Source: Arion vulgaris
Taxonomy: Eukaryota; Mollusca; Gastropoda; Stylommatophora; Arionidae
Direction of reading: 5' to 3'
NCBI GenBank assembly: GCA_020796225.1
Contig: CM036767.1
Location: forward strand, 10,589,927 to 10,653,926
DNA: 64,000 nucleotides
Part shown: piece after piece, positions 41,912 to 52,015 of the stretch
How positions within the stretch are numbered: the first letter of the stretch is position 1
How the letters are laid out: each line of letters starts with the position of its first letter
Translations under genes and position numbers: made by a program
Notes under the pieces: generated by a model
The model's database searches: none
What the model was told of the DNA's origin: nothing
Seen by the model: the letters and a program-made list of their open reading frames with translations, nothing else

Positions 41912-42146
41912 TATTTACAACACACGAAATGAACTGTTTAAGAAGAGCCATCAATGTCACAAGACGGGGTAGAGTGAGACATGAGAACATTAGAAATGTC
42001 GTTGGAATCACAACGTATAAGATGGCAACAAATAAAATGGTTCGGTCACCTAATGAAAATGAAAACAGTTCTGCTGCCATCTCACGCTTATAACAACCAA
42101 CAAACCGGACGCAGAGCCCGAGGAAGATCAAGAACCTGATGGATGG
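41912..42146 (+). pseudogene. LINE-L fragment
   Basis: The translation gives EMNCLRRAINVTRRGRVRHE, then a KMVRSPNENE-like segment frameshifted from KWFGHLMKM, and a basic end. It is head-on to LINE-R2 at a small palindrome tgtgttgtatttacaacaca. Confidence 0.65.
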
Positions 42147-42590
42147 ATTCTTCTACGAACGCTCCATATCGACCACCTGTTAACCCTTTCGCTGCTACAT
42201 ACTTTCCGAAGACGGAGATAAAAATAGCTACTTTTGTTTCTAGGTCACAAACGTGAATGTACGCCTATAGAAGTGACAGTAGAAATTTATAACGTGTTAA
42301 CACGTCTTTAACCCACAGAGGAGAGCTAATAACTAACGTGTTAATACGTCTTTAGCAGTGAATGGGAAAAAGCATCAATACACGTCCTTAACCACTCTTT
42401 GTGATTTGTATGTGATCAAAGACTAAGACCGATTGTATGTTGCGCCAGTTATGCTACAAGTAGGCCAGTACATCTGATTTCTGCGACGTTCTTTATTTAC
42501 TAGGGTAGCATCCCTAGGCCCCTACCTCATTCGCCTCTTACGATATGCCTTGCAGTGTTATTACTGCGAGCCTCGGCAACACACGGCGGG
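42147..42590 (-). mobile_element. SINE-C split by MITE-D
   Basis: SINE-C halves at 42147-42183 and 42388-42590. The normal SINE-C junction acctgttaaccactctttgt is interrupted exactly at TTAA. Confidence 0.82.
42184..42387 (+). mobile_element. MITE-D copy at a TTAA site
   Basis: It begins ccctttcgctgctacatact and ends cagtgaatgggaaaaagcat then caatacacgtcc. TTAA is present on both sides (42180-42183 and 42388-42391). The last ~16 bp of the right inverted repeat seen at 30.0 kb are missing. It contains two acgtctttaacc/agc motifs. Confidence 0.82.
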
Positions 42591-43190
42591 GACTGCGCAG
42601 TCAAGATTGCCCGTTCTACACCACCGAGAATTATCAAATGAGAAATATTTTCCCGCCGGATTCCTTCCTTGGTCGAAGTCCGTTACGCCAATCTGATCGT
42701 TCCCATCTATCAGATAACACTCCTTTGAAGTCTCTTGTCAAACAGTACTTATTCAAGATGATCTTCACTTCAAACTGCGACCAAACATGTTTAATCAAGC
42801 GATAATCTTTTCTTTGTTGTTCGACTGAAATGACAAAGTGATTATTTGCTGTTCTCGTATCATCTAGTTCATGAGACAAGATGACCTCAAACGGACCTTT
42901 CCACTGTTATCAACACAAGTGGTCGCTCCTGTCGGATTGTCAAACCGTTGACATTTAAATGTTTGGATCAGGCATAAGAACACCTTGAAAGATATCAATT
43001 GTTGTGACCCAGGTAATCAGCATAATGTGACAATATGTCACTCAGGTAATTGCTACCTGAAGATACTGAAAAGTGATATGAGCGTAGACAAGAGAGGTTG
43101 TGGTTTCTTGTTTCAGAAATAGGATGGTGGATGTTGATAAGTGAACGAAGGCCAAAGTACGAAACTGCAAAGTCAAACAATGTTTCATAA
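42591..43190. other. Spacer, no gene seen
   Basis: No repeat family or coding motif recognised. Confidence 0.45.
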
Positions 43191-43199
43191 TGAAGTTAG

Positions 43200-43831
43200 G
43201 TGTTCGCGTTTCGTTCCTAAGGTTCTCTCTACTCTTCTCGCTATCACCGCCCAGACCAATGTACCAGATTCCCATATATTCATTAATGTGGAAATCTGAT
43301 TCATGCAGACTTAGCATTGGCGTGTTTTACGTCACATCTTCAGCACCATTTGGAGCTCTGGTGCTTATCCTTCGGCAATGTGCCCAGTTTCAGCCAGTGT
43401 TTACTCGGTTTGCTCTCCGTTCTGTAGCCATCTAGTGTTTTTACGGTGTAGGGTAGCCAGACCCACATCCAACCTCCTTATCGCCTCTTACTTCGTCTTT
43501 CTTCTTCTTTGCGTTCGTTCTTTACGACCAATTTTAATCACTCTTTGTGATATGTTTGATCTTTGCCAAGAACGTGTATATGTTGTACATTAGTTTGGTA
43601 GGCCCCTAAACGCATAGACTTCTACACGTTTAGGACACAGACATCCGATTTCAGCCAAACCTCCTTAGACGCCTCTTACGACCTGCGTCGCAGGTAATAG
43701 TGATTCTATTCTTTACACCCCAATTCGGGCCCCGGTAACCACTCGGGCGAGTCGCCTCTTATGACATGCGTGGCAGGTAACAGTGGTTCTATTCTTTACA
43801 CCCCAATTTGGGCCCCGGTAACCACTGGGAC
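43200..43831 (-). mobile_element. SINE-G copy split by SINE-B
   Basis: The body and tail lie at 43200-43492 (gaccaatgtaccagattccc, cacatcttcagcaccatttg) and the head at 43747-43831 (cgcctcttatgacatgcgtg to ggtaaccactggga). The SINE-B between has a tcgcctctta duplication. Confidence 0.82.
43493..43746 (-). mobile_element. SINE-B copy nested in SINE-G
   Basis: Full-length minus SINE-B. The direct repeat tcgcctctta precedes it (43482-43491) and follows it (near 43751-43760). Confidence 0.85.
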
Positions 43832-43884
43832 GCTAAGGTACTCAGTTCGATTCCTCCTGGAGAGATCAAAATATTTTGTATTAT

Positions 43885-44800
43885 TATTATGAGGTCAAGG
43901 CTGACAAAAATCAGTTTTATTTTTGTACCAGGATATGCAGGTATAAAGGAAATTTAACGCACTATAGGCATGGTGATATGGTTGCGGTAAGAAACGGGTG
44001 ACCTGTCTGCCCAGCATGTTCGTAGCGCGTTGGACTACGGGTGACTATCCCTCTGTGTGTGTGGGTTCAATTCCGCGGGATGGCAGAAAAGCCACAGATT
44101 CCCAGACTTACGGTGTTCGTGGCACCGGACCGAAGGGTTACGATGTCCATGGCACCGAGCCGAAGAGCTGAAAAGCTCAAGTACTTCTGGATCGGAAAAA
44201 AAAAAAGAAACGGATGAGCAAGGAAAGGCTGATAGTCTGAATTCTCTAAGGAGAGAAGTTATGTAAATGATTCAAGTAATAGTAATGAATCTACAACCAT
44301 AACCAGACTGCAAGAATAACAAGTCAAATGTGGTGTAGCCAGACAGAAGTAGTATGCTGGTAGCCAAAAAAAGAATAGTAAACTAACAAAGAACCGATGT
44401 CGTTAGTTGCCACTTGCTGAGAGACATTGGTTATTGGTTCCTAAACTGACGTCATTGCACTCGGGGAAGATCCATAGGTGCTCAGTCTCCCCAACAGATA
44501 TCAAAGAGTATGCATACTGATGGTTCCCGTGGCTCGCTGATTAAACACACCTCTCACTCTGCCTCTCAGGCATCCAGTTCGACTGGAGACATACTGAGGA
44601 GGATATTAGAGCACTTATGGACTTTTTGATTCGATGTACAGTAATGATGCTCCAACGACTAAACTAAAACTAAGCTAGAACCGGTGTCGTTAGGTTGCAC
44701 TTTCTAGTAGACATACTGAGGAGGAGATCAGAGCATTTATGGAATAATTGATTCGATGTACAGTAATGATGATCCCACGACTAATTCTAAAAACAAACTT
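43885..44800 (+). pseudogene. LINE-R1 3' region, copy c, split by SINE-A
   Basis: Left part: SRLTKISFIFVPGYAG. Right part (after 44215) retains tgattcaagtaatag, ataaccagactgcaagaa, gccacttgctgagagacatt and two tandem copies of the end tagagcacttatgg then gatgtacagtaatgatg. Stops throughout. Confidence 0.7.
44002..44204 (+). mobile_element. SINE-A copy 6, nested in LINE-R1
   Basis: Full-length SINE-A with tRNA-like head, ccgaa blocks and A tail. The 13-bp duplication aagaaacgg(g/a)tga is at 43989-44001 and 44205-44217. Confidence 0.9.
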
Positions 44801-44924
44801 TCTTCATCTTGCGTCTACACATGACGGACATCCTGTTTCTTAATTTCTTAATTTCTTCATTTCGCGTCTTCTTCACGTATTAGACATTCCGACTCTTACT
44901 TTAGTCATCTTGTACCTACGTATT

Positions 44925-45420
44925 AGTTTACAAAATACAATAACAATACACAGCAACGTTTCGATCAAAAGGTCTTTATCAAGCAATGGAGACAACCTAA
45001 ATGAAGAAATTCACTTCTTACACGGTATAGAACATATAGAATCGGTTCTAGTGTATCCTTTGCTTGATAAAGGCCTTTTAGTCGAAACGTTGCTGTGTAT
45101 TGTTACTGTCGCCCGAGTGGTTACCGGGGCCCAAATTTGGGGTGTAAAGAATAGAACCACTGTTACCTGCCATGCATGTCGTAAGAGGCGACTAAGGAGG
45201 TTTGGCTGAAATCGGATGCACGTGTCCTAAACGTGTAGAAGTCTATGGTTTAGGGGCCTACCAAACAATGTGCAACGTTACAAGTTCTTGGCAAAGATCA
45301 AACATATCACAAAGAGTGATTAAAATTGGTCGTAAAGAACGAACGCAAAGAAGAAGAAGATTGTTATTGTTTTTGTATTTTGTAAAACTACAGTACTTTG
45401 CGTTTACGTGTTTCGCCATT
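44925..45420. mobile_element. Penelope-like inverted arms
   Basis: The left arm (44930-44988) reads acaataacaatacacagcaa, cgtttcgatcaaaaggtctt and tatcaagcaa. The right arm (45059-45109, continued at 45361) is its reverse complement with few changes. The gtcgaaacg block with GACC/GGCC and CTTGATAA resembles a degenerate hammerhead core known from Penelope-like terminal repeats. No coding frame is seen. A SINE-B interrupts the right arm. Confidence 0.5.
45110..45360 (+). mobile_element. SINE-B copy nested in Penelope-like arm
   Basis: Full-length plus copy from gcccgagtggttaccggggc to a (GAA)n tail ending at 45360. The flanks ttgttactgt (45100-45109) and ttgttattgt (45361-45370) fit a 10-bp duplication. 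Confidence 0.87.
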
Positions 45421-46385
45421 GCTACAAAGTTTTACTACATTCTTCCCTTATATCGTTGACGTCATTGCTACAAAGTTTTACTACATTCTTCCCTTATATC
45501 GTTGACGTCATTGCTACAAAGTTTTACTACATTCTTCCCTTATATCGTTGACGTCATTGCTACAAAGTTTTACTACATTCTTCCCTTATATCGTTGACGT
45601 CATTACTACAAAGTTTTACTACATTCTTCCCTTATATCGTTGACGTCATTACTACAAAGTTTTACTACATTCTTCCCTTATATCGTTGACGTCATTACTA
45701 CAAAGTTTTACTACATTCTTCCCTTATATCGTTGACGTCATTACTACAAAGTTTTACTACATTCTTCCCTTATGTCGTTGACGTCATTACTACAAAGTTT
45801 TACTACATTCTTCCCTTATATCGTTGACGTCATTACTACAAAGTTTTACTACATTCTTCCTTATATCTTGACGTCATTACTACAAGTTTACTACATTCTT
45901 CCTTTATCGTTACGTCATTACTACAAAGTTTTACTACATTCTTCCTTATATCGATACTACCTAGTTTTACTACATGTCTTCCCTTATATCGTTGACGTCA
46001 TTGCTACTAGTTTTACTACATTCTTCCCTTATATCGATACTACCTACCTAGTTTTACTACATTCTTCCCTTATATCGTTACTACCTAGTTTTACTACAGT
46101 CTTCCCTTATATCGATACTACCTAGTTTTACTACAGTCTTCCTTATATCGTACTACCTAGTTTTACTACAGTCTTCCCTTATATCGATACTACATAGTTT
46201 TACTACAGTCTTCCCTTATATCGATACTACCTAGTTTTACTACAGTCTTCCCTTATATCGATACTACATAGTTTTACTACAGTCTTCCCTTATATCGATA
46301 CTACCTAGTTTTACTACAGTCTTCCCTTATATCGATACTACATAGTTTTACTACAGTCTTCCCTTACATCGATACTACCTATACA
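45414..46385. repeat. 46-bp to 37-bp composite minisatellite
   Basis: The left half has about 12 units of 46 bp (ttgctacaaagttttactac, attcttcccttatatcgttg, acgtca). The right half has about 11 units of 37 bp (tacctagttttactacagtc, ttcccttatatcgatac). The two unit types share the core and differ by about a 9-bp segment. The left edge starts directly after the Penelope-like arm. Confidence 0.93.
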
Positions 46386-46814
46386 TACCAGACATTGTTT
46401 TATATTTTATTTATCTTAATCAAACAACTGCCAGACAAGAATAAAAATTGGAGAGAATGGAATTTAACATCCGCGCCACCTTGTCTCAAACTCTGCCCAT
46501 CCTCCATTTTCTAAATGCTTCTATCAGCAAATTTGCGAAATCGCCACGAGCCGATCATAACTTTTGCTACGTTGTAGACACTCACTGCCTTTTATGTTGG
46601 CTATAAATTCGCATCAAACCTCGTATTTGTCATTTATGTTTGGAAACTCGAGCAGTTAATATGTAATGTGTGACACTAGTGTGTATTTTACATCCATCAA
46701 GCTACTGCAACTTTCATGATAAATAAAAAGTTAAAAAAAAAAAAACACAAATATTGCTTGAAGAAAATAAAAGTATTTCAAATCAAATCAGATTTGCATG
46801 TCAACGTGGTCTGA
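46386..46814. other. Spacer, no gene seen
   Basis: No repeat family or coding motif recognised apart from an A run near 46735. Confidence 0.45.
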
Positions 46815-46920
46815 AGAAACCACACGATTTGATCTTTCTGCGTAAGAAAGAGATCAGATCACAGATGGTTATTTACCGAAGTGGGAGGATGATGTTAATA
46901 TCAATTAACCAATCCCAAGA
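46815..46920 (+). mobile_element. SINE-T-like fragment
   Basis: It contains gatctttctgcgtaagaaag, agatcagatcacagatggtt and a poor tail, a partial match to the SINE-T 3' portion. Confidence 0.45.
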
Positions 46921-47135
46921 TTAGTGAGGTATTTTAATAATAATAATTCCTCTCGTACCGTTATATGTTACAAAGGGCCTGCAAGTAATTTCTCCATACC
47001 GATCTATCCGGGGCAACTCGTTCAATCTCCTCCATGGAACTGAGACCGATATTTCTTGCTCTCTCAGCAAAATTCGTCTCAGGGTCTCCTTCGGCCGTCC
47101 ACTCTTTCTTGAACCATTTGCATCCCACTTCAATA
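46921..47135 (-). pseudogene. RTE-like LINE C-terminal fragment
   Basis: Minus frame: MKWDANGSRKSGRPKETLRR then a frameshifted tail. It matches 37542-37751. It ends in an (ATT)n-like tail. Confidence 0.68.
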
Positions 47136-47222
47136 TTTTAATAATGATGGGAAAAAAACATTGCTTTCTCTTTTTTTCCCATTCCTATACATTTCCCAAC
47201 AAATATTTACAATAAGCTGACC

Positions 47223-47389
47223 CAGTGGCGGTTCGTGCTAATTTTTGTTGGTGGGGCCAGACACAAATGTTCGGAAAAATCATTGTTTTAGGTTAGGTTA
47301 TATTTTAATTTATAAAATGATAAATACACGTTACACATTATTTCTGGTGCGGTCCGGCCCCACTGGCCCTTAATGATGAGCCGCCACTG
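47223..47389 (+). mobile_element. MITE-F copy 5
   Basis: A 167-bp hAT-like MITE with left end cagtggcggttcgt and right end atgagccgccactg. The 8-bp duplication agctgacc is at 47215-47222 and 47390-47397. Confidence 0.9.
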
Positions 47390-47727
47390 AGCTGACCTCA
47401 TTCTTGAATGGTTGATTAATTGATTGATGTGAACATCATCATTATTGCACTTCAGTGAGTAACCATGTGTGCTCATATCTCTTTCTTATACAGGAAGATC
47501 TCAGCTGCAGAGCACGAACTTCACGTGGCATCAGCGAAGGTCCCCGATGTAATTTTGAAGATAGTAAAGTTATTTTGGTTGTAATTTCTATTTTTTAATC
47601 TTTAAAATGAATTTTGCCCAGGCAGCAGCTTTCCAGCCAATGATTCTTTTACGTCTCAAATTGAACACGGGACCTATAATGTATCGTCCGTCTCCGATAG
47701 GACTAGGAACTCGATCTCACCTACACT

Positions 47728-47991
47728 TCTTATTCCTTGAACGTTTCATACCGATCACTTGTTAACCACTCTGTGTGATTTGTATGTGATCTGAGCCTAA
47801 GAGCGATTGTACCTGGCCCCAGTTATACCCCTTCAAGTAGGCCAGCATATCCGATCTCTGCGGTGCTTTTTATTTACCATATTTACCATGGTAGCTTCAC
47901 TAGGCCCCTACCTAAATCGCCTCTACACCATGCCTTGTAGGTCGTAGTGCTACTATTCTTTGCTCCCGAGTGGGCCCCGACAACACGGGCG
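47728..47991 (-). mobile_element. SINE-C copy, first of a pair
   Basis: Full-length minus copy. The left flank is tcacctacact (47717-47727) and the right flank tcacccacact (47992-48002). An extra atttaccat block near 47875 is a small duplication. Confidence 0.83.
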
Positions 47992-48002
47992 TCACCCACA
48001 CT

Positions 48003-48242
48003 TCTTCTTCTCGAATGCCCCACAACGACTACTTGTTAACCACTTTACATGTGATCTGACCCTAAGAGCGATTGTACTTGGCCCCAGTTATACCCCTACC
48101 AGCATATCCTATTTCTGCGCCCCTTTTATTTACTATGATAGCTTCCCTAGGCCCCTACCTCAGCTACCTCTTACGCTATGCCCTGTAGGCCACAGTGTTA
48201 CTATTCTTTGCTTCCCCAGTAGGCCCCTACAACATACGGGCG
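48003..48242 (-). mobile_element. SINE-C copy, second of a pair
   Basis: Full-length minus copy adjacent to the first. Its right flank ttacctacact (48243-48253) is a third version of the same target sequence. It lacks about 20 bp in the centre relative to its neighbour. Confidence 0.83.
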
Positions 48243-48256
48243 TTACCTACACTGAG

Positions 48257-48465
48257 GCCCGCCTGCCCAGCGTGTTTGTAGCGCGTTGGACTACGGGTGA
48301 CAAGTCCTCTTTGAGTGCGGGTTCAACTCCGCGGACTGGCAGAAAAGCCACAGATTCCCCAGATTTACGGTGTTCGTGGCACCGAACCGAAGGGTTACGA
48401 TGTCCATGATAGCGAGCCGAAGAGCTTTCAGCTCAAGTGCTTCTGGATCGAAAAAACGAAAAAAA
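48257..48465 (+). mobile_element. SINE-A copy 7
   Basis: Full-length plus copy with the 11-bp duplication cctacactgag at 48246-48256 and 48466-48476. It landed in the same short target as the two SINE-C copies but in the opposite orientation. Confidence 0.9.
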
Positions 48466-48570
48466 CCTACACTGAGATCAGGATCTCTGGGAAAATATCC
48501 GATGATGTCATAAAGAATCAAACCGAGTACCTTTGGAAAGTGAAGCGAGGACCTAACCTCTACGCTCTAA

Positions 48571-49200
48571 CCACTCACCATTTCCACTTTCCTCTCCAAA
48601 CAACAGTGAGCCCGATTGATAAATGAGATAGCAACGTGAGAGAGACAAGCCAGAGGCTAATATTGCATGTAGGGACCTCATATTCGGTTTGTCCACGGAT
48701 AAAGGCGACATTGTATTCAGTCTTCATTCATTTGCTGTCACGTGATTGATTAGGAAACTATCCGGCCTTGACATTAGCTAAATGAGTATGGAGATAACTG
48801 GAACAAAGAGCAGACGACAAAAGTGGGTGTGTTTCCTTTCCGTTATGAATTGGAGCATCTTTTCTTGGCTCCCTTGGGACATGGGACTGCAACTATCACT
48901 TTCCACCGATTTATATTTTGGTCCGTCCCATTCACTAGATCCGACAGCCACAAGACTCAGATTTCTCCCTATTTTATTGTTCATCGTCAGTTATTCTTTC
49001 CTTTTCGAACACATTTCGTTGAATATTCTTTTCTTTTCCCACTCATTTCGTCATATAATCTTCCATCTTCCTTTTGGGAAATTCTTTTTGTGAACGCCAT
49101 TCCAGAGTAGTTCTGATTATATTGTTAGATTATTTACTAATTGTGTGTCCAGCACACTTTATATCTTTATTTTTCATTTGTACAGACTATCACCTTGTTT
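48571..49200. other. Spacer, no gene seen
   Basis: A 103-codon frame at 48782-49093 and an overlapping 95-codon frame have no recognised domain. No repeat match in the window. Confidence 0.4.
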
Positions 49201-49216
49201 GCTTCTAAAGTATATC

Positions 49217-50160
49217 TTCTTCTTCTTCTTCTTCCAACGTTTTCAGACATTGATTTGAAATGAACAAGCCGACAAGCTAGCTAAAGAAGGCGGGCGACTA
49301 CCGCAGACTGATCTCGAGATCAGTTATGAGGAAGCCAGAACAACCATCGGCTGGCAGTATAAAGACAAATGGTTGAAAGACCATCCACAGTACAACAACA
49401 GCGACGGGTAATATAGTCTATCTCCTAGTGAACAAGTTGCTATATTCCGCCTTCGTACCGCCACAACAAGCTTCGTGCCCACATGTTTAACAAATTTAAA
49501 ATTGGTACAACTAGCCTGTGCCCCTGCGAAAAGGCGGACGTGACGGCAGAGCTCCTACTGCAAGATTGCCAATTGATAGCAGGCATACGAAAAGAAACCT
49601 GACCCGTCAACACAGAGCTTCGCGAGAAGCTGTACGGAGGAACGGAGTCCCTCAAAACCAGGGTAAAATTTATGATAAAAACTGGTTCATCAGTCTAGGC
49701 GGGGATCGAGAGAGAGAGAGAGAGAATCGATTTGTATACTTTTAAAGTAGTGAGTGGTCAACCGGAGTCCATGTACATCTCCGTATAGCTTGTCCTGGAC
49801 TGATATGGGATTGACCATGTGTTTTCTCTCTGTTCCGTGTATATTGGACATTCTTGCAGTATGTGTGTCTCTGTCATCTTGCTGGTGCCACATGTACATA
49901 TGTCAGATGGGCCTATTTATACTTGTTAAACAGATGGTACCTCAGCCTATTGTGCCCTGTTCGTAGACGAAAAATGACAACCTGTTCCTCTCTACTTAGT
50001 TGGTGGTAGGCATCGTCCTGTTCATGCCCTGGGTGATCTCTCAGCCATTTGTTCTTGTAGGCCATTTTTATCCGTACTTTTGCTTCCTCATATGTCATAC
50101 TGGTGTCTGTCTGTGGTAGCCTGCTTCCTACTTTTGCCAATATATCTGTAGTCTCATTGT
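49217..50160 (-). pseudogene. LINE-R2 copy f, 3' end, split by insertion
   Basis: The minus-strand 3' end is at 49217-49258 (GAA tail, then ccaacgttttcagacattg) and continues at about 49727-50160. The minus frame gives RLPQTDTSMTYEEAKVRIKM, FRLRTGHNRLRYHLFNKYK and a degraded C-terminal end. A foreign LINE copy is inserted between. 53.25 kb holds a second copy of this same 3' end. Confidence 0.7.
49259..49724 (+). pseudogene. LINE-R2 copy e with GA-tailed 3' end
   Basis: Plus-strand fragment: NKPTS-like start (frameshifted NEQADKLAKEGG), GRLPQTDLEISYEEARTTI, WQYKDKWLKDHPQYN, and a KLYGG segment near 49632. The C-terminus reads into ctggttcatcagtctaggcg then (GA)n, which resembles the end of SINE-G. 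Near-identical attgattt/atcgattt borders suggest a target duplication. Confidence 0.65.
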
Positions 50161-50327
50161 CATGTATTCCGCTTCAAAAGTATATGATTATTACAACTTT
50201 TACATAGTGCATGACATCAATTTCTATTGATTAAAGTCTTGTCATTCTGGGTTTCATATTTACAGTTGAAAACCTGAAAACTATAGAATGGCGCTGTTTT
50301 TTCTTCTCCATTTGTTATTGTTATACT

Positions 50328-50760
50328 CAGTGGTGGCTCGTCATTAAGGGCCAGTGGGGCCGGCCCCACCAAAAATAAGGTGTAACGTGTAATTATTATT
50401 TGATACATTAAAATATAACCTCACCCGAGTGGTTACCGGTGCCCAAATTTGGGGTGTAAAGAATAGAACCACTGTTACCTGCCACGCATGTCGTAAGAGG
50501 CGACTAAGGAGATTCGGCTGAAATCGAATGCGCATGTTCTAAACGTGTAAAAGTCAATGCGTTTAGGGACCTACCAAACAAATGTGCAACGTATACACGT
50601 TCTTGGCAAAGATCAAACATATCACAAAGAGTGATTAAAATTGGTAGTAAAGAACGCACACAAAGAAGAAGAAGAAGAAAATATAACCTAACCGAAACCA
50701 TGATATTTCCGACAATTTCTGTCTGGCCCCACCAACAAAAATTATCACGAGCCGCAACTG
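50328..50760 (-). mobile_element. MITE-F copy 6, split by SINE-B
   Basis: Minus orientation: left end cagtggtggctcgtcattaa, right end cacgagccgcaactg. The 8-bp duplication gttata(c/a)t is at 50320-50327 and 50761-50768. A SINE-B lies inside. Confidence 0.87.
50422..50678 (+). mobile_element. SINE-B copy nested in MITE-F
   Basis: Full-length plus copy with (GAA)n tail. An 11-bp duplication aaatataacct lies at 50411-50421 and 50679-50689. Confidence 0.92.
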
Positions 50761-50769
50761 GTTATAATA

Positions 50770-51005
50770 TTGTTTAGATAATGAACGTGCTGATCACCTG
50801 GCTGATACAGCAGTGATCGAGAAAGGACAGGTAATGGATAGTTCAGATATCCTCAATGACATAAGAGAAACAGGACGTATTGATAACTTTGAAAACGTTG
50901 ATAAATTTGCAGCTTTATCTAAAGTGATGGAGTTGGAGGTAAAATGAGAACTGCTAGATATGGACACTTTGTTAGAGGTACGAGACATTTGGTTAATCAA
51001 TCCCT
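50770..51005 (+). pseudogene. LINE-R1 RNase H end, copy d
   Basis: The translation gives NERADHLADTAVIEKGQVMD, SSDILNDIRETG and FAALSKVMELEVK then stop. This is the final RNase H segment plus downstream region of LINE-R1. A SINE-C follows. Confidence 0.7.
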
Positions 51006-51009
51006 TGTG

Positions 51010-51241
51010 TATTGCCAGGGAAACAAAGAATAGTAACACTGCGAGGCGTGTCGTAAGAGGCGACTAAGATAGAGGCCTAGGAAGTTACCTAGTAAATAAA
51101 AAGCGTCGAAGAAATCAGACGTGATGGCCTACTTGTAGGTGCATAACTGACACAACGTACAATCACTCTTAGACTCAGATCACATATAGATCACAAAGAG
51201 TGGTTTAACAAGTGGTCGGTATGTAGCGTTCGGCGAAGAAG
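51010..51241 (+). mobile_element. SINE-C copy
   Basis: Body blocks aagcgtcgaagaaatcagac, gatggcctacttgtaggtgc and gatcacatatagatcacaaa, ending in gcgttcggcgaagaag. Head slightly shortened. Confidence 0.8.
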
Positions 51242-51561
51242 CTCGCTCTTATCATTCAATTTAACTACTGTTTGTGATCTGTGGGGAATGCGCCAAGAAC
51301 GTGAGTGCGTTGCACCCCCATTAGACCCCTACGGTACGTAGAACAAGCACATCTGAGTTTCTGCCAAAACATACTCATATCCACAGCCAAAACTTATATA
51401 TTTAGAGTTGGCTGTGGTATATCAAACAATAACACACAAATTTGTACAGACGAGTAGCTGTAAGATTTTACAGTGACCCCTGGCAACATAAGGCCTATTT
51501 ACTCAGATGGGAAATAAAAAATTCCTGTTTAATGGGGGCTGGGTTTTGTATATGTTTAATA

Positions 51562-51746
51562 GGCCCGCCTGCCCAAAGTGTTCGTAGCGCGTTGAACGGA
51601 CGGGTGACAAGCTCCCTGTGAGCGCGGTTCAATTCACAGGTTCTCCAGATTTACGGTGTTCGTGGCACCGAACCGAAAGGTTACGATGTCCATAGCACCG
51701 AGCCGAAGTGCTGAATGCTCAAGTGCATCTGGATCGAGAAAAAAGA
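51562..51746 (+). mobile_element. SINE-A copy 8
   Basis: tRNA-like head with gttcgtagcgcgttgaacgg (mutated A-box region), shortened middle, the two ccgaa blocks and a short A-rich tail. Flanks atgtttaata and atgtttgata form a 10-bp duplication. The second copy of family M at 61.5 kb shows the uninterrupted target. Confidence 0.82.
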
Positions 51747-52015
51747 ATGTTTGATAGAACACAGTAAGTTTTTCTGCAATTTTACTCAATTCTATTCGTT
51801 CACGGTTATTTATTGATGAAAATTGTTCGTAATATTGATATTCCTTAGCTTTCAACTTAATTTGTAATATATTCCGTAATATAACTTTGATTGAGCATGA
51901 TGTGTTGTTTCGAAAATGTATTATTCTATTATAACAATTCTGAAATGCAAGGGTCACGCGACAGTTGTGTTCTTATTTACTAGAATTTTTACCTGAGCGC
52001 GCCGGCCGTATGTTA
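51747..52015 (+). repeat. Dispersed repeat family M, copy 1
   Basis: About 260 bp matching 61508-61765 in order: tgtttgatagaacac, tggttatttattg, taatattgatattcctt, atataactt and tacctgag. Of unknown class; AT-rich, non-coding. Confidence 0.7.

Larger units (their letters stand above)
47405..48570 (-). mobile_element. SINE-T copy with three nested SINEs
   Basis: SINE-T on the minus strand: the (ATCA)n tail near 47408-47430, body to 47727, continued at 48466-48570. The head includes aggacctaacctctacgctc, the complement of a tRNA-like A-box region. Two SINE-C and one SINE-A copies lie between, all at the same target. Confidence 0.75.

Noticed and set aside
48782..49093. 103-codon frame
   Set aside because: No domain and an overlapping frame of similar length; probably random.
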